64,000 nt of DNA. Source: Xenorhabdus sp014467285 (GTDB lineage Bacteria > Pseudomonadota > Gammaproteobacteria > Enterobacterales > Enterobacteriaceae). The notes beneath the pieces were generated by a model. That model worked only from the letters and a program-made list of their open reading frames with translations. It was not told the DNA's origin and did no database searches. The first letter of the stretch is position 1, and every line of letters starts with the position of its first letter. Below are positions 27,941 to 37,261 of this stretch, piece after piece. The position numbers were made by a program, and so were the translations under genes. The stretch spans positions 1 to 64,000 of the forward strand of contig NZ_NKHR01000014.1 in the NCBI RefSeq assembly GCF_014467285.1, written 5' to 3'.

Positions 27941-28161
27941 ATCAGCACTGTCCCTAATAATCAAATGTACGAATATTTTGTAGTTTAATCGATTTCTATA
28001 TTGCTAATCGTTATTCACTTATAACCATATAGAATATTTATCTTTAGGCATATAACCACTATAACACCTGTTGTATATTTATATAACAAATAATTAGGTT
28101 GCGTAACTATAATCAAGCATTCATTGCAGATATATTGTGTTTAAATTTTCTTTAAATACAA

Positions 28162-28190
28162 AAAAAGCCAGTCTTTATGACTGGCTTTTT
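28162..28190 (-). terminator. Terminator downstream of topA
   Basis: Perfect 12-bp stem (AAAAAGCCAGTC at 28162-28173, complement 28179-28190) with a 5-base loop and A/T tracts on both sides, in the 360-base topA-cysB gap. The remainder of that gap (27941-28160) should hold the cysB promoter, which I could not place. Confidence 0.85.
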
Positions 28191-28300
28191 AGAAAGAAAA
28201 GTTACGTTTTTGGTAAAAAAAGAAATATCTATCTGAATAGATCTCAATGAATTACATCTAATAAATAAAGATATAATGCACTAATTAATAACTGAAGTTA

Positions 28301-30898
28301 TTATTTCTCTTTCATTACCCAAGCACCTTCAACAAAAAATGCAGCCCATCCGGTAGCCTTACCATTTTTTTCCGAAGAGACATATTGTTGCTTAGTTTTA
28401 CGACTAAAACGCACAACCGTTTTATTCCCGTCCGGGTCAGCAACAGGTGCTTCGGCCAAATAACGCAACTTCTCCGGCAGCCGATCTTTGAATCGAACAA
28501 GTTCCTCAACCAATGGCGCACGTGTTTCACGTGATTTAGGGAAGGTATTGGCGGCTAAGAATATTCCCGCAGCGCCATCACGGAGCACAAAATAGGCTTC
28601 CGATTTCTCACATGCCAGCTCAGGCAATGGAACCGGATCTTCTTTAGGCGGTGCCACTTCGCCATTACGCAAAATTTTACGCGTGTTTTTACACTCTTCG
28701 TTTGTACAACCCATGTACTTACCAAAACGCCCCATTTTCAGGTGCATTTCTGAGCCACACTTTTCACACTCAACGATAGGGCCATCATAACCCTTAATGC
28801 GGAATTCGCCCTCTTCAACCGCATAACCATCACACGCAGGATTATTACCACATACATGCAACTTACGCTGGTTATCAATCAAATAGCTGTCCATCGCTGT
28901 ACCACATTTCTGACAACGGCGACGGGCGCGCAGGGCATTAGTTTCAGCATCATCCCCTTCCAGAATATTCAAAATTTCATTTTCTGGAATCAGGTTAATC
29001 GTCTGCTTACATCTCTCTTTAGGTGACAGTGCATAACCAGAGCAGCCGAGGAACACGCCGGTTGTCGCGGTACGGATCCCCATTGGGCGACTACAGGTCG
29101 GGCACTCAATCGAAGTGATCACCATTGGATTCGGACGCATCCCACCTTCATCAGGATCTTTGTTGGCAACATCAAGTTGCTCACTGAAATTGGAGAAAAA
29201 TTCGTTCAGAACTCCTTTCCAATTCGCCTCGTTGTTAGCAACGTGATCAAGCTGATCTTCCATTCTCGCTGTAAAGTCATAATTCATCAATTCGTTGAAA
29301 TTCTCTTCCAAACGATCATTGACGATTTCACCCATTTTCTCCGCATAGAATCGCCGATTTTCAACCCGGACATAGCCACGATCCTGAATGGTTGAGATAA
29401 TCGATGCGTAAGTTGACGGACGACCAATACCCCGTTTTTCCAGTTCCCTAACCAGTGACGCTTCGCTGAAACGTGCTGGCGGTTTCGTAAAGTGCTGGCT
29501 TGGGATCAACTCCTGCAAATCAAGTTCGGTTCCCACTGCAATTGTTGGCAAGGTGTTATCTTCATCCCCTTTACGCAAAGCAGGCATTACTTTTGTCCAG
29601 CCATCAAAACGTAAAGTACGCCCTTTAGCACGCAGCTCAAAATCACCCGCTTGAACAGTCAGTGTCGTAGAGTCATATTTTGCCGGCATCATTTGGCAGG
29701 CAATGAATTGACGCCAGATAAGCTGATACAATTTCTGCGCATCAGCTTCCATATCTTTCAATTCTTCAGCCATAACATCAACATTAGAAGGCCGGATAGC
29801 TTCATGCGCTTCCTGAGAATTCTCCTTACTACTGTAGATATTGGCACTTTGTGGCAAATATTTGTCCCCAAAATGGTTACTGATGTAACCTCGAACCATA
29901 TCCAGAGCATCCTGACTCAGATTAGTTGAATCAGTACGCATGTAAGTGATGTGGCCCGCTTCATAGAGGCGCTGCGCCATCATCATGGTTTTCTTGACAC
30001 CAAACCCAAGCCGTGTGCTTGCAGCCTGTTGCAATGTTGAGGTAATAAATGGCGCACTTGGCTTACTGGAAGTCGGGCGATCTTCACGATCGATCACCTT
30101 GTATCTCGCTTTTTCAAGCAAAGATACTGCTGCCTGCGTTTGTTGAGAATTTACTGGCTTAAATGCTTTTCCCTTTTCGTGGGTTACTTCCATATGGAGG
30201 GAAATGTCGCCTTTAGCCACTAAATCTGCGTGTAATTGCCAGTATTCTTCCGGCACAAATGCCTTAATTTCACGCTCTCGCTCGACCACGAGACGAACCG
30301 CAACGGATTGAACCCGTCCAGCGGACAACCCTCTGGCAACTTTTTTCCACAACAACGGTGAAACCATATAACCCACAACACGATCCATGAAACGGCGTGC
30401 TTGCTGGGCGTTAACTCGATCAATATTCAATTCACCCGGTTTATCAAAAGCCTGAGTGATTGCATTTTTAGTGATTTCGTTGAACACAACCCGACTGAAG
30501 CGGGCATTATCCCCACCAATCACTTCCCGCAAGTGCCATGCAATGGCTTCTCCTTCGCGGTCAAGGTCAGTTGCGAGATAGATATGCTCGGCTTTTTCAG
30601 CCAGCGTTTTCAGTTCTGCGACAACTTTTTCTTTGCCCGGCAGAATTTGATAATCCGCTTCCCAATCATGGTAGGGATCAACACCCATGCGATTTATCAG
30701 CGCGGTTTTCTCATCTTTTTTTGCTTTCTTTTTATTCTTATCGGTAGATGAGCTTGAACTCTTTTGACTCGCTGCACCACTCGTCGGCAAATCACGGATA
30801 TGACCTACACTGGACTTAACAACGTAGTCATTCCCCAGATATTTATTGATTGTTTTGGCTTTTGCCGGGGACTCCACTATAACAAGAGCTTTGGCCAT
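28301..30898 (-). CDS. topA: DNA topoisomerase I
   Basis: 865 residues, as in E. coli. Relaxes negative supercoils by transient single-strand cleavage. The Toprim domain opens the protein (ALVIVESPAKA; acidic DLDREGEA near 111-118). The catalytic Tyr is at 319 in ITYMRTDSTNLS. Three four-Cys zinc motifs follow toward the C-terminus (CPTCSRP, CQKCGTAM, CEKCGSEM as first pairs), then the two topoisomerase C-terminal zinc-ribbon-like domains without Cys. Nothing is missing. It is transcribed toward cysB and has its own terminator. Confidence 0.98.
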   Translation of the reverse strand: MAKALVIVESPAKAKTINKYLGNDYVVKSSVGHIRDLPTSGAASQKSSSSSTDKNKKKAKKDEKTALINRMGVDPYHDWEADYQILPGKEKVVAELKTLAEKAEHIYLATDLDREGEAIAWHLREVIGGDNARFSRVVFNEITKNAITQAFDKPGELNIDRVNAQQARRFMDRVVGYMVSPLLWKKVARGLSAGRVQSVAVRLVVEREREIKAFVPEEYWQLHADLVAKGDISLHMEVTHEKGKAFKPVNSQQTQAAVSLLEKARYKVIDREDRPTSSKPSAPFITSTLQQAASTRLGFGVKKTMMMAQRLYEAGHITYMRTDSTNLSQDALDMVRGYISNHFGDKYLPQSANIYSSKENSQEAHEAIRPSNVDVMAEELKDMEADAQKLYQLIWRQFIACQMMPAKYDSTTLTVQAGDFELRAKGRTLRFDGWTKVMPALRKGDEDNTLPTIAVGTELDLQELIPSQHFTKPPARFSEASLVRELEKRGIGRPSTYASIISTIQDRGYVRVENRRFYAEKMGEIVNDRLEENFNELMNYDFTARMEDQLDHVANNEANWKGVLNEFFSNFSEQLDVANKDPDEGGMRPNPMVITSIECPTCSRPMGIRTATTGVFLGCSGYALSPKERCKQTINLIPENEILNILEGDDAETNALRARRRCQKCGTAMDSYLIDNQRKLHVCGNNPACDGYAVEEGEFRIKGYDGPIVECEKCGSEMHLKMGRFGKYMGCTNEECKNTRKILRNGEVAPPKEDPVPLPELACEKSEAYFVLRDGAAGIFLAANTFPKSRETRAPLVEELVRFKDRLPEKLRYLAEAPVADPDGNKTVVRFSRKTKQQYVSSEKNGKATGWAAFFVEGAWVMKEK

Positions 30899-31205
30899 AG
30901 TTACCTTTACCTAATTATCTTCTGTTCAGATGGCGAAAATCACGGCGTTATGTTGCGATATATAAAATAAAATCTCTTTTTATATTGCGATAGATTTGCA
31001 AGATATCAACTAATTTTTATCTTGTACTTTTGTTTAAGCGCAAAACCCTTTGAAATATTTAAGGTATTTTATATACCAACACAGACCATGCAATAGTATG
31101 ATTTAACCGTTGTAAACAAAATCTTCCATCTGCATGACGAAAAGTCCACACTCTACCTGATAAAAAACGATGCGCAACAACTTATTTTTTGAAGGAGCAT
31201 AATAG
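30899..31205. other. Divergent promoter region between topA and yciN
   Basis: 307 bases between divergent genes. A run near 31050-31078 (TTGAAA, 16 bases, TATACC) could be a weak plus-strand promoter for yciN. GGAG at 31193-31196 is the yciN ribosome site. No small gene is visible. Confidence 0.35.
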
Positions 31206-31457
31206 ATGCAAACTGAAACAATGCCTATTAAGCGGAAACAGTTACTGAAAAAAGCAAATGAAATCATTAAGAACCACGAAGATTTTATACAAGGGATGTA
31301 TGCCGAAAGTGTAGAGCAAAAAGGCGGGGTATTAGTATTTAAAGGTGAATACTTTCTGGATGAATCCGGGTTACCTACAGCAAAAAGTACCGCTGTATTT
31401 AATATGTTTAAACATTTAGCACATATACTGTCCGAAAAGTATTCTCTAATCGATTAA
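31206..31457 (+). CDS. yciN: YciN family protein
   Basis: 83 residues, the same length as E. coli YciN, with the diagnostic FLDESGLPTAKSTAVFNMFK and LAHILSEKYSLID end. Small cytoplasmic protein of unknown role (DUF2498). It lies divergent to topA and convergent with sohB, its standard place. Confidence 0.95.
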   Translation: MQTETMPIKRKQLLKKANEIIKNHEDFIQGMYAESVEQKGGVLVFKGEYFLDESGLPTAKSTAVFNMFKHLAHILSEKYSLID

Positions 31458-31496
31458 AAAACGAATCGCGTTATTCCTAACCAGTTATCAATAATT

Positions 31497-31544
31497 ATGC
31501 GGGTAATAAAGGACATAATCATAATTCCCCCTATTTACCCGCAT
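31497..31544. repeat. Inverted repeat between yciN and sohB
   Basis: 10-bp arms (ATGCGGGTAA 31497-31506 and complement 31535-31544) around a 28-base loop, between converging genes. It may mark transcript ends but lacks a T run. Confidence 0.4.
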
Positions 31545-31606
31545 GATCACATGATATTCACAACGCCTGTCTTAAGACGGAATGGTTGCTATAACGATTC
31601 ACGCTA

Positions 31607-32653
31607 TTATAACAGTGGTTTTTCTCCCCTTTGCCACCAGCGCATCAATAACTTATCAACATTCTCCATCGCACTGCCCATGAAACGTTCAACCACACGT
31701 TTACGACGGGAATAACTGACTCCGATAACTTCACAATGCTTGATTTTTTCGATCAGGAAATCATCACTGACACCCACTTCATCGATCAGCCCATTTTCTT
31801 TTGCTTGTGTGCCATACCAATATTCACCCGTAGCCACTTTCTCTACATCCAATGATGGACGATGCTGGTAGATAAACGACTTAAATAATTTATGCGTTTC
31901 ATTCAGATCTTCCTGAAACTTCTTCCGCCCCAGCTCGGTGTTTTCCCCCAAAACAGTCAGGGTACGTTTATATTCTCCGGCAGTATGCAGTTCTACATCG
32001 ATATCATTTTTCTTTAAGAGCCGATGAATATTGGGTAATTGTGCAACAACACCAATAGAACCAATAATGGAAAACGGGGCTGCAATGATGCGGTCAGCCA
32101 CACAAGCCATCATATAACCCCCACTCGCAGCCACTTTATCCACAGCAATCGTCAGGCGTATCCCTTTCTGCCGTAAACGAGCCAATTGAGATGCAGCCAG
32201 CCCATAGCCATGAACGACGCCCCCCGGGCTTTCCAGACGCAATAGAACTTCATCTTCTTTATCTGCGACGGCGAGTACTGCGCTGATCTCTTCACGAAGG
32301 GAATCAACTTCATGAGCATCCATACTGCCTTTAAAATCCAAGACATAAAGATTCGGCTTCTGTAAACCTTTCAGCCCCGCTTTAGCCTCTGCTTTTTTCT
32401 GCTTGGCATCATTTTTTTGCTGTTTCTTCAACGCCTTTTGCCAGGTTTTTTTCTCTTCTTCACTCATTCGAGCCTGTTGCATCTGACGCTGTTTTTCCTT
32501 ATATGACTTACCAAGATTAGTCAGTTTCAATTCCCCTTTGTGAATTGTTTTACGTACACCTAATCCAATACAAACTACCACCAAAACAACGATGGCTAAA
32601 ACAACCGTGAGCACTTTGGCTAAGAACAATCCGTATAGAGACAAATATTCCAC
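31607..32653 (-). CDS. sohB: SohB, inner-membrane S49 peptidase
   Basis: 348 residues (349 in E. coli) from a GTG with GGTGG upstream. An N-terminal membrane segment (about 8-33) and a Lys/Gln-rich linker precede the protease domain facing the periplasm. The Ser-Lys dyad is Ser 177 (VAASGGYMMACVADRI) and Lys 229 (TAGEYKRTLTVLGENT), as in SppA-type signal peptide peptidases. The E. coli gene was found as a multicopy suppressor of degP mutants. It is divergent from yciK. Confidence 0.95.
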   Translation of the reverse strand: MEYLSLYGLFLAKVLTVVLAIVVLVVVCIGLGVRKTIHKGELKLTNLGKSYKEKQRQMQQARMSEEEKKTWQKALKKQQKNDAKQKKAEAKAGLKGLQKPNLYVLDFKGSMDAHEVDSLREEISAVLAVADKEDEVLLRLESPGGVVHGYGLAASQLARLRQKGIRLTIAVDKVAASGGYMMACVADRIIAAPFSIIGSIGVVAQLPNIHRLLKKNDIDVELHTAGEYKRTLTVLGENTELGRKKFQEDLNETHKLFKSFIYQHRPSLDVEKVATGEYWYGTQAKENGLIDEVGVSDDFLIEKIKHCEVIGVSYSRRKRVVERFMGSAMENVDKLLMRWWQRGEKPLL

Positions 32654-32891
32654 AGATCCACCTTTATTAACTTATGATGAACAATATGTTTCATTCTAAC
32701 CAAAAACTGAAAGCCACGCTCTAACAGTTTACTTAACCTTATCTCAATTAGCGTGCTACTCTTTCGCCAATTCCGGTAAATTTGACGGAAACTTTAAGTT
32801 TTGTTCTGATGAAAGACGCCTATGCCATCTTGAGATGGCAATCTATATGTAGAAATAAGTAGATTGACAAGTAACACAGGAAAATTGCCCG

Positions 32892-33656
32892 ATGTTTGAT
32901 TACCACCCCAATAGTGACCTGCTGCAACAAAAAATCATTTTAGTAACCGGTGCTGGTGATGGCATTGGGCGCGAAGCCGCACTGACTTATGCCCGTCATG
33001 GTGCCCAGGTTATTTTGCTCGGGCGCACTACCGCAAAACTGAAAGCCGTCAAACAGCAGATTGAAAACGATGGCGGTTTACCGGCTGATGTTTATACGAT
33101 GGATTTGCTGACTGTGACCGCAGAAGAATGTCAGGCTTTTGCTCGTGAATTGGCACAGCGTTATTCCCGTTTAGATGGCGTTTTGCACAACGCAGGGCTG
33201 CTTGGTGTTGTCGCGCCAATCATAGAGCAGCCTGCCCAGCTTTGGCACGAAGTCATGCAAGTGAATGTCAATGCTACTTTTATGCTGACTCAGGCATTAA
33301 TTCCTCTTTTATTGAAATCCACCTGTGGTTCTTTAGTCTTTACCAGCTCCAGTGTCGGTCGGGAAGGCAGAAGCGGTTGGGGAGCCTATTCTGTTTCCAA
33401 ATTTGCCACGGAAGGTCTGATGCAAGTTTTGGCACAGGAATATCAACATACTCCCCTGCGCATTAACTGTATCAACCCGGGAGGCACCCGCACCAATATG
33501 CGAGCCAGTGCTTTTCCTGATGAAAACTCAGCCAAATTAAAAACACCGGCGGATATCATGCCTGTCTACCTTTATGTCATGGGCGATGACAGTCGCAATG
33601 ATTCAGGTATCAGTTTTGATGCCCAACCCGGTCGCAAAGCAGGACCTGCCGAATAA
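32892..33656 (+). CDS. yciK: YciK, short-chain dehydrogenase/reductase
   Basis: 254 residues (252 in E. coli). The Rossmann glycine motif is TGAGDGIGREAA (residues about 20-31). The catalytic Ser is in VFTSSSVG and the YxxxK pair in GAYSVSKFATEG. NPGGTRTNMRA is the conserved C-terminal loop. Physiological substrate unknown. It overlaps btuR by one base (TAATG), so the two are translated as a pair, although their functions are not obviously linked. Confidence 0.95.
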   Translation: MFDYHPNSDLLQQKIILVTGAGDGIGREAALTYARHGAQVILLGRTTAKLKAVKQQIENDGGLPADVYTMDLLTVTAEECQAFARELAQRYSRLDGVLHNAGLLGVVAPIIEQPAQLWHEVMQVNVNATFMLTQALIPLLLKSTCGSLVFTSSSVGREGRSGWGAYSVSKFATEGLMQVLAQEYQHTPLRINCINPGGTRTNMRASAFPDENSAKLKTPADIMPVYLYVMGDDSRNDSGISFDAQPGRKAGPAE

Positions 33657-34252
33657 TGACCAGAGATAATAGCCAGTACCAAAAAAGGCAACAACGCCAG
33701 AAAGAGAAAGTCGATGCCCGTATTGAAGCAGCGCAACAAGAACGAGGAATAATCATCGTGTTTACCGGAAACGGTAAAGGAAAAACCACTGCTGCATTTG
33801 GCACTGTCACTCGTGCGATTGGGCATGGACAGCGTGCTGGCATTATCCAATTCATCAAAGGAACATGGGAAAGCGGGGAAAGGAACTTACTGGCACAACA
33901 GGGGGTTGAATTTCATGTGATGGCAACAGGTTTTACATGGGAGACACAAAACCGTGAAACAGATACCGCAGCCTGCCAGTCGGCATGGAAACATGCCTTG
34001 AGGATGTTATCTGATCCTTTATTGCACCTTGTCGTACTAGATGAATTGACTTATATGGTCAGTTACGGCTATCTGGAACTGACCGATGTCCTGACAGCCC
34101 TAAAACAACGGCCTTCGCATCAGAGTGTGATTATCACCGGACGGGGATGCCATCGGGAATTGTTGGAATATGCTGATACGATTACAGAAATGCGTCCGGT
34201 AAAACATGCTTTTGATGCTGGAATCAAAGCGCAAAAAGGTGTTGATTGGTAA
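33656..34252 (+). CDS. btuR: Cob(I)alamin adenosyltransferase
   Basis: 198 residues (196 in E. coli; also called cobO/cobA). Transfers the adenosyl group of ATP to cobalamin and corrinoids. The unusual P-loop GNGKGKTTAAFGT is at about 39-51, with FIKGTWESGE and VVLDELTYMVSYGYL after it. It shares its start with the end of yciK. Together with B12-dependent enzymes elsewhere it allows salvage of corrinoids. Confidence 0.96.
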   Translation: MTRDNSQYQKRQQRQKEKVDARIEAAQQERGIIIVFTGNGKGKTTAAFGTVTRAIGHGQRAGIIQFIKGTWESGERNLLAQQGVEFHVMATGFTWETQNRETDTAACQSAWKHALRMLSDPLLHLVVLDELTYMVSYGYLELTDVLTALKQRPSHQSVIITGRGCHRELLEYADTITEMRPVKHAFDAGIKAQKGVDW

Positions 34253-34258
34253 ACAAAC

Positions 34259-34310
34259 CCGCTGTTTCAAATAGAATCAGCATCAATGCTGACGTCAACT
34301 GAAACAGCGG
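34259..34310. terminator. Branched inverted repeat between btuR and rluB
   Basis: 11-bp outer arms (CCGCTGTTTCA 34259-34269, complement 34300-34310) enclose a second hairpin (TCAGCAT/ATGCTGA near 34277-34292). It lies between converging genes and could end both transcripts, though no T run follows. Confidence 0.45.
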
Positions 34311-34320
34311 CTTGAGAAAA

Positions 34321-35244
34321 TTAACGGCCTTTAGGCGTTGTTTTTCTTCCTGCATTCTGACGAGAACTGCTTGCAGGGCGTTTCCCCGCTGGACGGGATG
34401 CAACCTGCGCATGTCGTTTTACTGCACGGCGGATTTGGTTAGCCTTGATGCGACGTTGATCGCGTTCAACGGCGACTTTGGTCACAACCTCTTCGCCTAA
34501 ACCGACCAGTTGACGTAAATAGTTAGTCTGCTCCAGCCCCAACTCAGTCCAACCGCCACGCGGCAAACCTTTCGGCAGATTGATATCACCATAACGCACC
34601 CGTATCAGGCGGCTAACCTGCACACCAACAGCTTCCCACAAACGTCTGACTTCGCGGTTGCGGCCTTCTGTCAAGGTAACGTTGTACCATTGGTTGATAC
34701 CTTCTCCGCCTTTGAACGCGATAGTTTTGAATGAAGCTGGCCCATCTTCCAACTGCACGCCTTGTGTCAATTGACGAAGTTTTGCATTATCCACTTCACC
34801 AAAAACACGAACTGCATATTCACGCTCAACTTCGCAGCGTGGATGCATCAGGCGATTTGCCAATTCCCCATCAGTGGTAAACAGCAACAATCCGCAAGTG
34901 TTGATATCCAGACGCCCTACTGCGATCCAACGCGCACCCTGCATTTTTGGCAGGCGGTCAAAGACAGTCGGACGGCCTTCAGGATCATGGCGGGTACACA
35001 ATTCACCTTCCGGCTTGTAATAAGCCAGAACACGGCAAACAGTTTTCTGTGGTTCTTTGATATTTAAAATCCGCCCATCCAGACGAATTTTTACTGAGGG
35101 TTTAACTTCGATTCGATCACCCAACGTTGCGGTCTTGCCATCAATGCTAATGCGCCCTTGTTGGATATACCCTTCAATTTCGCGACGGGAACCATGACCA
35201 GAACGCGCGAGAACTTTTTGTAACTTTTCTGTTTTATCGCTCAT
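34321..35244 (-). CDS. rluB: 23S rRNA pseudouridine(2605) synthase
   Basis: 307 residues (291 in E. coli, the difference being a longer basic C-terminal tail). An S4 RNA-binding domain at the N-terminus (EKLQKVLARSGHGSRREIE) precedes the RsuA-type catalytic domain with Asp 113 in VGRLDINTCGLLLFT. GRNREVRRLWEAVG is the second family motif. The tail is Arg/Lys-rich and disordered. It is third in an apparent rnm-yciO-rluB operon on the minus strand. Confidence 0.96.
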   Translation of the reverse strand: MSDKTEKLQKVLARSGHGSRREIEGYIQQGRISIDGKTATLGDRIEVKPSVKIRLDGRILNIKEPQKTVCRVLAYYKPEGELCTRHDPEGRPTVFDRLPKMQGARWIAVGRLDINTCGLLLFTTDGELANRLMHPRCEVEREYAVRVFGEVDNAKLRQLTQGVQLEDGPASFKTIAFKGGEGINQWYNVTLTEGRNREVRRLWEAVGVQVSRLIRVRYGDINLPKGLPRGGWTELGLEQTNYLRQLVGLGEEVVTKVAVERDQRRIKANQIRRAVKRHAQVASRPAGKRPASSSRQNAGRKTTPKGR

Positions 35245-35300
35245 TGAGCAACCTCTGCTGTCGCCTTCACAGGCGTCGTATTTAAAATAAAAAAATCACC

Positions 35301-35921
35301 TTATAAAAAAGGTGTTACATCACCTTCGCCTTCGCGAAGAATTACTGGTGAATCACCAGTTAAATCCACTACTGTCGTCGGTTGCTGCCCAAGATAACCA
35401 CCGTGAATGATTAAATCAACCTGTTTACCTAATGTATCCTGAATCTCTTCCGGATCGGATTCGGCAAAGTCATTTCCCGGTAAAATTAAGCTACATGACA
35501 TCAGTGGTTCCCTCATTTCTTCCAGCAACGCCAACGCGATAGGATTAGAAGGAACCCGCAAGCCGATGGTTTTACGTTTTTCATTCATTAAACGGCGAGG
35601 AACTTCTTTTGTCGCCTGTAAGATAAACGTGTAATTGCCCGGCGTGTTATTTTTGATCAACCTGAACGCCTGATTATCCACATGAGCATAAGTGGCAATT
35701 TCGGAGAGATCACGACACATTAACGTAAAATTGTGACGCCCTTCCAATTGACGAATACGGCATATACGCGTCATCGCATCCTTATTTTCAAGGCAACAAC
35801 CCATGGCGTAACCTGAATCAGTCGGATAAATGACAACGCCTCCCTTTTTCAATACATCCACACTCTGGTCAATAAGACGTTTTTGTGGATTATCAGGGTG
35901 GATATAAAAAAACTGGCCCAT
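35301..35921 (-). CDS. yciO: YciO, Sua5/YrdC-like RNA-binding protein
   Basis: 206 residues from the ATG at 35921 (MGQFFYIHPDNPQKR), the same start and length as E. coli; a longer frame to 35972 is not needed. The YrdC-type fold is shown by GGVVIYPTDSGYAMGC, RIRQLEGRHNFTLMC and KRKTIGLRVPSNPIA. YrdC/TsaC makes threonylcarbamoyl-AMP; YciO is the paralogue whose role in tRNA modification is less clear. It begins 17 bases after rnm ends. Confidence 0.95.
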   Translation of the reverse strand: MGQFFYIHPDNPQKRLIDQSVDVLKKGGVVIYPTDSGYAMGCCLENKDAMTRICRIRQLEGRHNFTLMCRDLSEIATYAHVDNQAFRLIKNNTPGNYTFILQATKEVPRRLMNEKRKTIGLRVPSNPIALALLEEMREPLMSCSLILPGNDFAESDPEEIQDTLGKQVDLIIHGGYLGQQPTTVVDLTGDSPVILREGEGDVTPFL

Positions 35922-35938
35922 AACGATAACCTCTACTT

Positions 35939-36811
35939 CTATGCAGTCCCAAGCCGCGTCCAGTCGTCCCATATCGGTACAACATCACCGGGTAACCACA
36001 AATTGCGCCCAAGCTCTATCCATGAACAAGGCTGGTGAAAATCCGATCCTAATGACACTTTCAACCCATATTCTCTTGCCAGTTGACCAAGTTGTTGCCT
36101 TTCATTAGGGGCTTGCTGGCACTGTGCAACTTCCATTGCATCACCACCATGTTGTTTAAACCAAGCTATTAACCGTTTTAGCCATTTCATTGATAAATCG
36201 TACCTGCCGGGATGGGCAATCACCGCCTGCCCGCCAGCCTGGTGAATGGTTTCAATTGCTTGCTCAATTGTACACCATTGCGGAGGAACATAACCGATTT
36301 TCCCCTTCGCCAGATACTTTTTGAATACTTTAGGGATAGTGGGTTCAATGCCAGCTTCTATGAGATAACGGGCAAAGTGACCGCGAGTAACCTGCCCACC
36401 ATTAGCCAGCCGGGATGCCCCTTCCCACGCATCAGGGATACCTGCTTTAGACAATCGCCGCCCAATTTCAATGCCACGCTGTTGCCTTAAATCAACCTGA
36501 TTAACCAGAAATTTTCTTAAAGAAAGAGAGTGAATATCGACATTTAAGCCAACAATATGAATTTCAAAATTCTCCCATAATGTCGAAATTTCAACACCGG
36601 ATACCAATGTCAAAGGCAAATCATTTTGCTGAATATGAGTTAAGGCCAATGGAATACCTTCCGTCGTATCATGGTCAGTGATTGCCAGTACATCAATGCC
36701 CATAGAAATAGCTCTGTCCACGAGCTGTTCAGGTGATAAAACCCCATCTGAAGCAGTCGTATGGCTATGCAGATCATAGCGCCTTGTCATTTCACTGGCG
36801 GCTTCAGCCAT
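35939..36811 (-). CDS. rnm: RNase AM (YciV/TrpH), PHP-domain phosphatase/5'-3' exoribonuclease
   Basis: 290 residues (293 in E. coli). Metal-binding PHP motifs are intact: YDLHSHTTASDG (residues 12-23), ITDHDTTEGI, SGVEIST, the AHPGRYDLS loop and LGSDFHQP. The E. coli enzyme trims 5' ends of 5S and 23S rRNA and removes phosphate from 3',5'-bisphosphonucleotides. Start at Met 1 or Met 8 cannot be separated. It is divergent from the trp operon, as in E. coli. Confidence 0.95.
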   Translation of the reverse strand: MAEAASEMTRRYDLHSHTTASDGVLSPEQLVDRAISMGIDVLAITDHDTTEGIPLALTHIQQNDLPLTLVSGVEISTLWENFEIHIVGLNVDIHSLSLRKFLVNQVDLRQQRGIEIGRRLSKAGIPDAWEGASRLANGGQVTRGHFARYLIEAGIEPTIPKVFKKYLAKGKIGYVPPQWCTIEQAIETIHQAGGQAVIAHPGRYDLSMKWLKRLIAWFKQHGGDAMEVAQCQQAPNERQQLGQLAREYGLKVSLGSDFHQPCSWIELGRNLWLPGDVVPIWDDWTRLGTA

Positions 36812-36974
36812 TGTTTTTTTACCTGCTTTGTCGGGTGGGAAACAAGAACACCATCGATCAAGTGATTCCTATCAAATGATATCAAGTACGAAGTAGGGAT
36901 GATAACACAGAGGGTGGGATTAAAGGGGCGAATTTACTGATTAACAGGTTTGACTATAGACAGCAAAAAAATCA

Positions 36975-37009
36975 TTGACAAGCCAGCAATGAACCAGTTT
37001 ACTAGTACG
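36975..37009 (+). promoter_or_regulatory. trp promoter with overlapping TrpR operator
   Basis: TTGACA at 36975-36980, a 17-base spacer and TTTACT at 36998-37003. The sequence GAACCAGTTTACTAGTACG (36991-37009) covers the -10 and differs at two positions from the E. coli trp operator. Repression by TrpR with bound tryptophan is therefore expected, and transcription should start near 37011. The rest of 36812-36974 would hold the rnm promoter. Confidence 0.85.
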
Positions 37010-37067
37010 CAGGTAATCTTGGACATTTTAATCAAAAAATACCATTCAGCAGATGAGACACTTAACA

Positions 37068-37169
37068 ATGATCGTACTTATGCAAATCATATTTATGCAA
37101 AAAGCAGCGATGCAAATCAGTGATTGGTGGCACAACTTCCCATTCAGGGCGGTTGGCTCACGCACATAA
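37068..37169 (+). CDS. trpL: trp leader peptide
   Basis: Short frame with tandem Trp codons (TGGTGG at 37125-37130) ending in TAA at 37167. Four in-frame ATGs (37068, 37080, 37095, 37110) are possible starts, giving 33 to 19 residues. The last gives MQISDWWHNFPF and then RAVGSRT. No ATG has a strong ribosome site. Ribosome stalling at the Trp pair when charged tRNA-Trp is scarce should favour the antiterminator. In E. coli the peptide has 14 residues and begins sooner after the promoter. Confidence 0.75.
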   Translation: MIVLMQIIFMQKAAMQISDWWHNFPFRAVGSRT

Positions 37170-37188
37170 GTACAGATATGCAAGTGCC

Positions 37189-37217
37189 AAAACCCGCCTA
37201 AGAAGCGGGTTTTTTTA
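37189..37217 (+). terminator. trp attenuator
   Basis: 9-bp stem AAAACCCGC (37189-37197) with its complement at 37205-37213, 7-base loop and a run of seven or more T. GGCGGTTGGC within the end of trpL (about 37148-37157) can pair with the left arm region GCCAAAACCCGCC as an antiterminator. It lies 45 bases before trpE. Confidence 0.9.
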
Positions 37218-37261
37218 TAACTTGAGTTTTTGTGAACGAAAGTAATGACAAGGGGGTAAAT

